A DNA stretch of 64,000 nucleotides from an uncultured Streptomyces sp. (lineage in GTDB: Bacteria; Actinomycetota; Actinomycetes; Streptomycetales; Streptomycetaceae): NCBI RefSeq assembly GCF_947488945.1, contig NZ_CANLBS010000012.1, positions 173,852 through 237,851 of the forward strand, read 5' to 3'. The notes beneath the pieces are model-generated. The model saw only the letters and a list, made by a program, of their open reading frames with translations. It was not told the DNA's origin and searched no databases. Position numbers and translations under genes: made by a program. Below, in pieces: positions 34,480 through 41,997 of the stretch (position 1 is the first letter of the stretch; the number at the start of each line of letters is the position of its first letter).

Positions 34480-34882
34480 CGGGGTCTCCTGGACTGTTGC
34501 ACGGGCGACGAGTTGACGGCGGGGGAGGCGACCGACCGGGCTGCGGCGGCCGGACGGTGTGAGCGCGGTGCAGCGAGCGGAGGAAGGAGGCGCAGTGCGG
34601 TAAGCGCTTTCCCGGCGGGTGTGTCGGACTCCGCGCCGGGGCCGGGGCGGGGGATCGCGGAGCGGCCCGGCCACGGCGGGGCGGGGGCCTGCGGGGTGCG
34701 CGGGGCGGGCCGGGGAGAGGGGGCGGTTCCGGAGCCGGGGCCGCGGTTCAGCGGGCCGGGCCGGGGATGGGAAGTGTTGTGCTTCGATGCGAAGTTTTGG
34801 TCAATCCACGATCAGGTGTCAACACATGACGCCGAGCTTTCTCCGGAGCGCCGTCCGGTACCGGGCCGACGCGGGGCTCTCC
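34480..34882. other. Intergenic region upstream of PL8, with operator and promoter-like A/T-rich patch
   Basis: 403 bp between the PL8 start and the 3' end of the regulator gene. It holds the operator at 34599-34612. Around 34770-34840 lies an A/T-richer patch that includes minus-strand TTGACA and TTGACC (-35-like) and CTTCG/CGAAG arms. No coding signal is seen. Confidence 0.5.
34599..34612 (-). promoter_or_regulatory. LacI-type operator GGTAAGCGCTTTCC before PL8
   Basis: A near-perfect 14-bp palindrome with core AAGCGCTT, the classical CcpA/LacI-like shape. It matches 11 of 14 positions with the site inside the GH95 promoter (36174-36187), so both are likely bound by the hybrid regulator encoded between them. 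Confidence 0.65.
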
Positions 34883-36049
34883 CTAACGGGCGGAGAGGTC
34901 CTGACCGGGCCGCGCCCCGCACGAGTCGCGGACCACCAGCCGGGGCATCAGGTCGAGGTGGTGCCGAGGCCCCGCCTCCGCACCTGCGGGGGCGTCCGTG
35001 CCCGCCGTGCCCGACTCGCGCACCCGACGCCGCAGCAGCTCCACCGCGATCCTGCCCACGTCGTACTTGGGCAGCGCCACGGCGGTCAGCGGCAGCGGCG
35101 ACAGGGACGCCACATGGTCGTCGTACGCCACCAGAGCCAGGTCCCGCGGCACCTCCACCCCCCGCTCGCGCAGGAGTTGCACCAGGGTCATGGCGTCCGA
35201 GTCGTCGATGACGAGGGCGGCCGTCACCGAGCCCCCGGCCACCGCCCCGGCCAGCCGGTCCGCCGTGGCGCGCTGCTCCTCCTCCGGGTCGTAGGAGGTG
35301 AACCCGAAGGCGACGAGCGGGTGTTCGTCCAGACCCAGCGCGCGCAGGGCGGTCTCGGCCCCCGCCGAGGTCTGGGCCCGGGTGGGGCTGGGGCCGCCGA
35401 CCAGCGCGAACCGCCGGTGCCCGAGGGCGGCCAGGTGCGTCACCGCGAGGCCCGCCCCCGCCGCGTGGTCCGAGCAGACCCGGTCCAGCAGGGCCGCGCG
35501 CGTACCGGGCGTGCCGCGGCGTTCCAGCAGCACGGTGGGGAGGCCGGAGTCGGTGCCGGAGGGCTCCCGGCCGCTCCATCCGTCGGCCCAGTCGGGAATC
35601 AGCAGCAGGCCGCGGGCGCCCCCGTCCGCCATCCGCGCGATCTGCGTGCCGGTGTCCGCAGGGCTGCGGGTGAAGTCCAGGACCAGACGCCCGCCGGCCG
35701 CGGCGACGGTCTCCCGGACGCCCCGGACGACCTCGTCGTAGTAGTGCCTGGTCCGGGGCAGGATCATGCCGAACATCTCGTCCGAGCGGGGGGTGCCGTC
35801 CTCCTCGGGCCGCGGCCCGGAATCCGGTGAGCCCGCCCGGGGGAGCCGGGGGACCGGAGACGCGCCGGGCCACGAGACCGCTCCGCGGGAGCGCCGCAGC
35901 GTCCCCCGGTCGGTGAGCAGGTCCACGTCCCGGCGTGCGGTGACCCGCGAGACGCCGAGGTGCTCCGCGAGCTCGGCCACCCGCAACGATCCGTGGGTCC
36001 GCACGAGTTCGAGGATGCGGGTGTGCCGCTCGTCCATCGTGAAACGCAC
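34883..36049 (-). CDS. Hybrid regulator: DeoR-type winged helix fused to a LacI-type sugar sensor
   Basis: 388 residues from GTG 36049 (AGGAG 5 nt upstream); ATG 36037 is an alternative. Residues 5-60 are a DeoR-type HTH (ERHTRILELVRTHGSLRVAELAEHLGV then SRVTARRDVDLLTDRGTL), not a LacI HTH. From about 95 onward the protein is a periplasmic-binding-protein-like LacI sensor: FGMILPRTRHYYDEVVRGV, LAALGHRRFALVGGPSPTRAQ, ALVIDDSDAMTLVQLLRERGVEVPRDLALVAYDDH. This substituted DNA-binding domain occurs in some actinobacterial regulators. Divergent from the GH95/lyase operon and upstream of PL8, it is the obvious local regulator; the sugar effector is unknown. Confidence 0.87.
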   Translation of the reverse strand: MRFTMDERHTRILELVRTHGSLRVAELAEHLGVSRVTARRDVDLLTDRGTLRRSRGAVSWPGASPVPRLPRAGSPDSGPRPEEDGTPRSDEMFGMILPRTRHYYDEVVRGVRETVAAAGGRLVLDFTRSPADTGTQIARMADGGARGLLLIPDWADGWSGREPSGTDSGLPTVLLERRGTPGTRAALLDRVCSDHAAGAGLAVTHLAALGHRRFALVGGPSPTRAQTSAGAETALRALGLDEHPLVAFGFTSYDPEEEQRATADRLAGAVAGGSVTAALVIDDSDAMTLVQLLRERGVEVPRDLALVAYDDHVASLSPLPLTAVALPKYDVGRIAVELLRRRVRESGTAGTDAPAGAEAGPRHHLDLMPRLVVRDSCGARPGQDLSAR

Positions 36050-36382
36050 GGGAACTCCTGCTGATCGGCGCCGGACGCCCGTCCGTCGCCGCGTGCGGCC
36101 GACGTCGGGATGACGAGGGCGAGCCTACGGCAGCGAACCCGATGAGCGATTTTGGAAACTATGTATTGACGGTCGAAAGGGCTTTCCATAAGGTCGGCGA
36201 CGGCCCGCGCACCCGGGCCGCGTCCCCCGGACACCCGGCCCGGGGAACCCCACCGCGTGGAGCCGCATCACCGGCCACCCGCCCGCACGGCTGCCGCGCG
36301 AACCGCCCACGGAGTCACGAAAGCAACCCCGCGCTTCCGGCCGGCCGTCCCGCGGGCCGAGCCCCGAGAGCAAGGACACGAC
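36050..36382. other. Divergent promoter region between hybrid regulator and GH95 gene
   Basis: 333 bp. The only A/T-rich part (36140-36195) carries the GH95 promoter and its operator. The rest (36200-36380) is an untranslated leader or proline-rich frame without a start supported by a ribosome site. The GTG at 36383 has AAGGA 7 nt upstream. Confidence 0.5.
36166..36194 (+). promoter_or_regulatory. GH95 promoter with operator in the spacer
   Basis: TTGACG (-35, 36166-36171), 17-bp spacer and TAAGGT (-10, 36189-36194) form a good sigma-70-type promoter. The spacer holds CGAAAGGGCTTTCC (36174-36187), whose arms GAAAG/CTTTC are palindromic. A repressor bound there would block RNA polymerase directly. 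Confidence 0.65.
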
Positions 36383-38701
36383 GTGCCCCCCGTACCCGTA
36401 CCCCTGTCGCCGCACGGGACCGCGAACGCTCCGGACCGCCCGCCGGGCCGCGGGCCCGCCCCGTCCGGTCCCGCACGCGTACGGGCCGACGACGGCGTCT
36501 GGACGCGGGTCCTCGACGAAGCCGACCTCGTGTGGCACGCGCTGCCGCGCGCCTGGGACGAAGGGCCGTTCCTCGGCAACGCCCGGCTGGGCTCCCTCGT
36601 GTACGCCGAACCCGGCTCCGACGCCGTCCGGTTCACCGTCCAGCACAGCGAAGTCCAGGACCACCGACCGGAGTTCGGCGCCCTGTTCGGTCTGGCGCGG
36701 CTCCCCGTCGGACACTTCACCCTGAGGACCGCCGGCGCCGTCACCGCCGTGGACTGGCGGCTCGGTCTCCAGGAGGCCGAACTCGCCGGCACCCTCACCA
36801 CCACCCGCGGCACCCTCGCGCTCCGCGCCGTGGTGCACGACAAGCGGTCCCTCCTCGCCGTCGAGGTCACCCCGACCGGCGGTGAGCACGCCTTCTCCTG
36901 GACCTTCCACCCGGCCGAGTCGGTCAGTCCGCGCGCCGCCTTCAAGCCGGTCCCCGAGGGGTACACCGGTCACCCCCCGGCGACCGTGGAGCCCTGCGGC
37001 AGGGAGACCGTCGCCGTGCAGAAGCTGCTCGGCGGAGGGGAGTACGCGACCGCCTGGACCGAGCGGACCCACGGGGAGGTCCGCGTCCTGTCCGCCCACG
37101 TCGCCCAGACGTACCCAGCCCCCGGGGCCCGCGAGGCGGCGCTCGACGCGGTGCGCCGGGCCGCCACGCTCGCGTACGGTCCGCTCACGGCCGACCACCG
37201 CGCCGGGTGGCGCGCGTACTACCGCAAGAGCTTCCTCTCCGTGCCGGACGCCCGGCTGCAAAGCTTCTACTGGATCCAGCTCTACAAGATCGCCTCCGCG
37301 GCCCGTGCGGACGCCCCGGTGATGGCGACCTGCGGCCCCTGGCTGGAGCCCACCCCCTGGCCCGGGGTGTGGTGGAACCTCAACGTCCAGTTGGAGTACT
37401 GGATGATCCACGGCTCCAACCACCTGGAGCTCGACGCCCCCGCGGTGGCGTTGTCCGCCCATCGTCAACGGCTCACCGACCAGCTGGAAGGGCCGTACCG
37501 CCCCGACTCGGCGGGCCTCCCGCGCACCACCGACATGTACCTCGACGGCGGGTACGAGACCGCCGGGAGCGGCTGTCCCATCGGCGTCCCCGGCGAACAG
37601 GAGCCGACACCCGAGGTCGGCAACCTCCTCTGGGCCCTGCACAACGTCTGGCTCAGCTACCGGCACACCATGGACCGCGGCATCCTGGAGGACACCGTCT
37701 TCCCGCTGCTGCGCCGGGCGGTCTCCTACTATCTGCACTTCCTGCGCCCCGGCCCGGACGGTCGCCTGCACCTGCCGCCGACGTTCTCGCCCGAGTACGG
37801 CGAGGTCGCGCCCGACTGCACCTACGACCTCCAGCTCCTGCGGTGGGGGTGCGCCACCCTGGTCGAGTCCGCGGACCTCCTGGGCGTCGACGACCCGCTC
37901 GCCCCCCGCTGGCACGAGGTGCTGGACCGGCTCACCCCGTACCCGGTGGACGAGAACGGACTGATGATCGGCGCCGGCGTGCCGTTCGCCCGGTCGCACC
38001 GCCACTACTCCCATCTGCTCGCCGTCTATCCGCTGTACGAACTCACCTGGGAGAACCCCGCTCACCGGGACCTCATCGAGCGTTCGCTGCGGCACTGGAT
38101 CGGCTTCGAAGGGGCCCTTCAGGGCTACAGCTTCACCGGGGCGGCTTCGATCGCCGCGCAGATGGGGCGGGGGGACGAGGCGGCCGGTCATCTGACCAGC
38201 CTGCTCGACCGGTTCGTCCGGCCCAACACCATGTACAAGGAGTCCGGCCCGGTCATCGAGACCCCGCTGTCCGCCGCCCAGTCGCTGCACGACATGGTCT
38301 GCCAGAGCTGGGGCGGCGTCATCCGGGTCTTCCCGGCGCTGCCGGACGCCTGGCAGGACGTCACCGTCCACGACTTCCGCACCCAGGGCGCCTTCCTCCT
38401 GAGCGCCGCCCGACAGGGCGGCGTCACCCGCTGGATACGGCTGCGCAGCGAGGCGGGGGCGCCCTGCGTCGTGCGGACCGGCATGCCGGGACCGGTGACC
38501 GTCACCGACGGCGACGGCCGGGAACTGCCCCGCACCGACCTGCCCGACGGCAGCCTACGCCTCGGCCTCGAAGCCGGTCGGGAGGCGTACATCCGCCCGG
38601 CGCCCGCCGACGGCGCCGAAGACCCCGGCGGCGAACTCGCCGTCCGGGCCGTCCGGCCCCGCGCCGCCGCACCCCGCTGGGGACTGCCCGGCCACCCGTA
38701 G
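36383..38701 (+). CDS. GH95-type glycoside hydrolase (alpha-L-fucosidase/alpha-L-galactosidase family)
   Basis: 772 residues from GTG 36383. The N-terminal beta-sandwich (VWHALPRAWDEGPFLGNARLGSLVY) and the (alpha/alpha)6 barrel are typical of the family. Asn332 and Asn334 in VWWNLNVQLEYW correspond to the asparagines that activate water in bifidobacterial GH95. Glu471 in TFSPEYGEVAPD is the likely acid. QSWGGVIRVFPALPDAW near the C-terminus is also shared. There is no signal peptide, so it may act in the cytoplasm on imported fragments, or leave by another route. It is followed after 32 bp by a small secreted lyase-like protein in the same operon. Fucoside versus galactoside specificity is open. 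Confidence 0.83.
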   Translation: MPPVPVPLSPHGTANAPDRPPGRGPAPSGPARVRADDGVWTRVLDEADLVWHALPRAWDEGPFLGNARLGSLVYAEPGSDAVRFTVQHSEVQDHRPEFGALFGLARLPVGHFTLRTAGAVTAVDWRLGLQEAELAGTLTTTRGTLALRAVVHDKRSLLAVEVTPTGGEHAFSWTFHPAESVSPRAAFKPVPEGYTGHPPATVEPCGRETVAVQKLLGGGEYATAWTERTHGEVRVLSAHVAQTYPAPGAREAALDAVRRAATLAYGPLTADHRAGWRAYYRKSFLSVPDARLQSFYWIQLYKIASAARADAPVMATCGPWLEPTPWPGVWWNLNVQLEYWMIHGSNHLELDAPAVALSAHRQRLTDQLEGPYRPDSAGLPRTTDMYLDGGYETAGSGCPIGVPGEQEPTPEVGNLLWALHNVWLSYRHTMDRGILEDTVFPLLRRAVSYYLHFLRPGPDGRLHLPPTFSPEYGEVAPDCTYDLQLLRWGCATLVESADLLGVDDPLAPRWHEVLDRLTPYPVDENGLMIGAGVPFARSHRHYSHLLAVYPLYELTWENPAHRDLIERSLRHWIGFEGALQGYSFTGAASIAAQMGRGDEAAGHLTSLLDRFVRPNTMYKESGPVIETPLSAAQSLHDMVCQSWGGVIRVFPALPDAWQDVTVHDFRTQGAFLLSAARQGGVTRWIRLRSEAGAPCVVRTGMPGPVTVTDGDGRELPRTDLPDGSLRLGLEAGREAYIRPAPADGAEDPGGELAVRAVRPRAAAPRWGLPGHP

Positions 38702-38733
38702 ACCCCCCTGTTCGCTCCTCAGGAAGGCGTCCC

Positions 38734-39453
38734 ATGCGTACACGCGCACTGCTCCTGCCCACCGTGGCCTCGGCCATCGCCTCGCTCCTGCTCGCGTCAC
38801 CCGCCCATGCGTCCACGATCTGGAACGGCGACGCGGGCAGCGGGACGGGTGTCTTCCGCACCGTGGAGTGCGATGCCCCGGGCAGCCTCACCGCCGCCAC
38901 GTCCGGCGGCAACACCTACTGGAGGATGGACAAGCCCGCCGGACCGATCCGCTGCGAGGCGCGCGGCGTCAAGGTGGGCGGCTCCGCCTACCTCTTCCAG
39001 AACAACAGCACCTACTACCTGGGCTGGTCGAGCTATCTGACGGTCACCGACGGCGACTTCGTCACGTTCCAGTGGAAGTCGTATCCCGGCGAAGGCCAGA
39101 ACTACCCGCTCATCATGACGGTCAAGGACGGCGCGCTCCGGCTGTTCCACATCCCGCAGGGGGCCACCGAGAGCTGGCAGTTGCTCTGGTCCACCCCGGT
39201 GACGCCGACCGTCTGGAACCGTATCGGCCTCGCGGTCCACACCTCGGACTCCGCCTCGGACGGCTGGGCGGAACTCTGGTACAACGGCGTCCGGCAGACG
39301 TTCAGCACCGGCTCCACCCGCTTCACCGGCCGCACCTGGAACACGTACAACGACCCCAAGTGGGGCGTCTACGACCGGGACGCGCCGGAGCACGCGGCGG
39401 ACAACCGGGTGGACGACCTGCGGATCGGCACCGCCTACGCCGACATCTCCTGA
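38734..39453 (+). CDS. Secreted heparin-lyase-I-like (polysaccharide lyase fold) protein
   Basis: 239 residues from ATG 38734 (AGGAAGG upstream). Signal peptide 1-27 ending ASPAHAST. The mature domain is a beta-jelly-roll: IWNGDAGSGTGVFRTVECD, FVTFQWKSYPGEGQNYPLIM, TVWNRIGLAVHTSDSASDGW, AELWYNGVRQTF, RTWNTYNDPKWGVYDRD, VDDLRIGTAYADIS. Strand order and the late WYNG/KWGVYR-like segment resemble the heparin lyase I / PL20-type family of Streptomyces. Operon partner of the GH95 gene and near PL8, so probably acts on an acidic, uronate-containing polysaccharide. The true substrate is not known. Confidence 0.78.
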   Translation: MRTRALLLPTVASAIASLLLASPAHASTIWNGDAGSGTGVFRTVECDAPGSLTAATSGGNTYWRMDKPAGPIRCEARGVKVGGSAYLFQNNSTYYLGWSSYLTVTDGDFVTFQWKSYPGEGQNYPLIMTVKDGALRLFHIPQGATESWQLLWSTPVTPTVWNRIGLAVHTSDSASDGWAELWYNGVRQTFSTGSTRFTGRTWNTYNDPKWGVYDRDAPEHAADNRVDDLRIGTAYADIS

Positions 39454-39544
39454 CGTGCGCGCGTGCGACCCGGCCGGCCCCGGGGCTCCGGCGGGGGCCG
39501 GGCCGCACGCGCACTCCCGGTCAGGGAGACACGTCGGGCCATAT

Positions 39545-39555
39545 TGGTCTAGACC
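39545..39555 (+). promoter_or_regulatory. DasR-type site (dre) TGGTCTAGACC upstream of the lactonase gene
   Basis: The 10-bp perfect palindrome GGTCTAGACC with flanking T matches the core of the DasR-responsive element of streptomycetes (consensus ACTGGTCTAGACCAGT). It lies 77 bp before the ATG at 39632, in promoter position. DasR is the GntR-type sensor of glucosamine-6-phosphate. Confidence 0.7.
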
Positions 39556-39631
39556 TCATGACCCCGCCTGCTACCGTCGGGCGGGTGCGCGCGAGGCGCG
39601 CGCACGACGACGGTGCAGAGGGGTAAACGCG

Positions 39632-40687
39632 ATGGACGGCAACAACGCCGTGCGGGCATTCATGGGTTCCTTCACCTCGGCGGGCGGTCCGGGCGTGACC
39701 GTCGCGGCCGTGGACCGGGACACGGGCGAGCTGACCCTGATCGGCGCGACCGACGCGGTGCCCGACCCCTCCTATCTGGCGGCCTCCGGCGACGGCTCCG
39801 TCCTCTACGCCGTCAGCGAGACCGCCGAGGGCGCGGCGGCCGCCTTCGACGTCGCGGGCGAGGTCCCCCGGCTGCTGGGCGGGCTCCGGTCGGTGGAGGG
39901 CGACGGCCCCACCCACCTGGCCCTGGCGGCGGGCCACCTGGTCACCGCCAACTACGGCTCCGGCAGCGTCACGGTCCTGCCCACCCGGGACGACGGCTCG
40001 CTCGGCGCCGCGGTGGCCGTGATCCAGCACGAGGGTTCGGGCCCGGACCCCGAGCGCCAGGAGGGCCCGCACGCCCACCAGGTGCGGCCCGACCCGTCGG
40101 GCCGCTGGCTGCTCAGCGTGGACCTCGGCACCGACTCGGTGCGCGTGGAGGAGATCGACCCGCTGACCGGTGAGACCCGCCGGCACGGCGAGACGGCGCT
40201 CCGGCCCGGAACCGGCCCGCGCCACCTGGCGTTCCACCCCGCCGGCGGTCACGCGTACGTCCTGAACGAGCTGGAGCCCACCCTCACGGTCTGCCGCTGG
40301 GACGCCGCCGCCGGGGTCCTCGAACCGCTCCACGAGACGCCGGTGCTGCCGCAGGACGCCCTCGGCGACGGCGAGGAGCGCACCTACCCCTCCGAGGTCG
40401 TCGTCTCGCCCGACGGACGTTTCCTCTGGACCGCCAACCGGGGCCACGACTCGATCTCCGTGCTCACCCTCGACGAGACCGGCGGCAAGGCCCTGCTGGC
40501 CGCGACCGTCGGCTGCGGCGGCCACTGGCCGCGCGACCTCGCGCTCGGCCCCGGCGGCCGGTGGCTGTACGCCGCCAACGAGCGGTCCGGGAACGTCGCC
40601 CGGTTCGCCGTCGACCAGGAGACCGGAGTGCCCACCGCCGCGGGGTCCGTGGACGTCCCGGCGGTCAGCTGCGTGATCTTCGCCTGA
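39632..40687 (+). CDS. Lactonase-family seven-bladed beta-propeller (6-phosphogluconolactonase/YbhE-like)
   Basis: 351 residues from ATG 39632 with GAGGGG upstream. Propeller motifs are evident: AFMGSFTSAGGPGVTVAAVD, GPTHLALAAGHLVTANYGSGSV, GPHAHQVRPDPSGRWLLSVDLG, GPRHLAFHPAGGHAYVLNEL, SPDGRFLWTANRGHDSI, and WPRDLALGPGGRWLYAANERSGNV. The His in GPHAHQ and the Arg in GPRH are the conserved active-site positions in this family. Members hydrolyse 6-phosphogluconolactone or cyclise muconates. The DasR-type site upstream suggests a link to amino-sugar status, which is inference. No signal peptide. Confidence 0.87.
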   Translation: MDGNNAVRAFMGSFTSAGGPGVTVAAVDRDTGELTLIGATDAVPDPSYLAASGDGSVLYAVSETAEGAAAAFDVAGEVPRLLGGLRSVEGDGPTHLALAAGHLVTANYGSGSVTVLPTRDDGSLGAAVAVIQHEGSGPDPERQEGPHAHQVRPDPSGRWLLSVDLGTDSVRVEEIDPLTGETRRHGETALRPGTGPRHLAFHPAGGHAYVLNELEPTLTVCRWDAAAGVLEPLHETPVLPQDALGDGEERTYPSEVVVSPDGRFLWTANRGHDSISVLTLDETGGKALLAATVGCGGHWPRDLALGPGGRWLYAANERSGNVARFAVDQETGVPTAAGSVDVPAVSCVIFA

Positions 40688-40775
40688 CCGCGTCCCGGCG
40701 CGCGGGCGCGTCCCCGGCCCGCGCGACGGCCCTCGCGGGCCCGGCCGGGAGGCCCTTCACACGACCCCTTCGAAC

Positions 40776-40811
40776 ACGACCGCCGCGGGCCCTCGGGCCC
40801 GCGGCGGTCGT
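40776..40811. terminator. Hairpin terminator between lactonase and chelatase-like genes
   Basis: Perfect 16-bp arms (40776-40791, 40796-40811) around a CTCG loop, between two convergent genes. Confidence 0.82.
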
Positions 40812-40886
40812 ACGCGTCCGGCGTCTTTCCCGGATGCCGCGCGGCCCGGTGAATCCCGGAACGCGCGGACCCGACGGTGGGACGGT

Positions 40887-40950
40887 GCGCAATCAGTGCG
40901 CTGCGAAATCAGTTCGGTGCGACATCAGTGCGCCGCGAAATCAGTGCGCC
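40887..40950. repeat. Four tandem 16-bp repeats that include the stop codon of the chelatase-like gene
   Basis: Units at 40887-40902, 40903-40918, 40919-40934 and 40935-40950 share the pattern GCGAAATCAGTGCGCC. On the minus strand each unit contains TGA. Because 16 is not a multiple of three, the four TGAs fall in successive frames. The last unit supplies the final codons and stop (40941-40943) of the minus-strand gene. Confidence 0.9.
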
Positions 40951-41864
40951 TGGGCGCCCTGCGGCGTCGCCGGCGTGATGCCGAGCGTCGTGGCGTACAG
41001 CGACAGGACCAGCTTGCCGATGGCCGGGTAGGCGCCGAGCGGCTCGGCCGTCGCGCACCCGACCTCCTTCGCCGCCCCTTCCAGCAGGCTGGCGTCGATC
41101 TCCGGACCCACCAGGTACGGAGCCAGCGCCAGTTGGGCGGAGCCCGAGCCGGTGAGCTGCGCGGCGACCGAGGAGACGGAGCCGTCGATGTCCAGCGCCG
41201 CCGCCATCACCGGCACCGCGAGCCGGGCCGCCAGCAGCATGCCGGTGATGCCCGCCGCCCGCACGGCCTCTTCGCCGCCCACGGTGGCGAGCACGATGCC
41301 GTCGGCCGCGGTGGCCACGGTGAACAGCCGGGCGCGGTCGGCGCGCGCCAGACCGGCCTCCGACAGGCGCACGTGCAGCGCCTCGGCGAGCAGCGGGTGC
41401 GGACCCAGCACGTCGGTGAGCTCGACCTGCGTGCCACTGTCCATCACGGCCTGCCGTATCCGGCGGATCGTGGCACTGTCCGGCCCCGCCAGCAGCGGCA
41501 CCACGACGGCGGACGGCCCCTCGGGCGCCGGCACCTCCCGGCCGACGGCCGTGGCCAGCTCGTACGCGGCGACCCGCTCGGTGGCGCACTGCGCGAGCAC
41601 GGAGGCGAGCGCGGGGAAGTCCGCGTCGTCGCCGTCGAGGTAGCCGATCCGCGCGTTGAGGCCGGGCAGCTCGGAACGCGCGATGCTGATCACTTCCTCC
41701 GCGAGGCCGCGCGTGGCCTGGGAGGGGACGCCGGGAACGGCGAGGACGAGCGCCGCGGCGCCCTCGGGTGCGACCACGGGCTCCGGGCGGCGGTGCCGTC
41801 CGGACTGGCGAGGTCGCGGCATTCGTACGGGCAGGCCGGAAGCGGGCCCAGTGGGGGTGCTCAT
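40941..41864 (-). CDS. CbiX/sirohydrochlorin chelatase-like protein lacking metal-site histidines
   Basis: 307 residues from ATG 41864. Two CbiX-like halves are seen: ALVLAVPGVPSQATRGLAEEVISIA with AVVVPLLAGPDSATIRRIRQAV, then ELTDVLGPHPLLAEALHVRL and AVPVMAAALDI in the second half. In true class II chelatases the first strand ends in HGS/HGT and another His follows PLLL. Here these positions read VPG and AGP, so the metal-handling histidines appear lost. It may be a non-catalytic paralogue, a scaffold or a metal sensor. A -10-like TAGCAT lies 8 nt before the ATG. The stop lies in the tandem repeat 40887-40950. Confidence 0.75.
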   Translation of the reverse strand: MSTPTGPASGLPVRMPRPRQSGRHRRPEPVVAPEGAAALVLAVPGVPSQATRGLAEEVISIARSELPGLNARIGYLDGDDADFPALASVLAQCATERVAAYELATAVGREVPAPEGPSAVVVPLLAGPDSATIRRIRQAVMDSGTQVELTDVLGPHPLLAEALHVRLSEAGLARADRARLFTVATAADGIVLATVGGEEAVRAAGITGMLLAARLAVPVMAAALDIDGSVSSVAAQLTGSGSAQLALAPYLVGPEIDASLLEGAAKEVGCATAEPLGAYPAIGKLVLSLYATTLGITPATPQGAQAH

Positions 41865-41997
41865 GGCGCCGCATGCTACTGGTTTTGGATGCCCTCCCGT
41901 TCGGGGAGGGTCCGCTGGAGCGGCCTCTGTCCGCTTATGTCGTATGAGTGACGTACCGGAGGTGTGCCCCGCTCCCTCCTGCGGGATCCGTGCGGGT

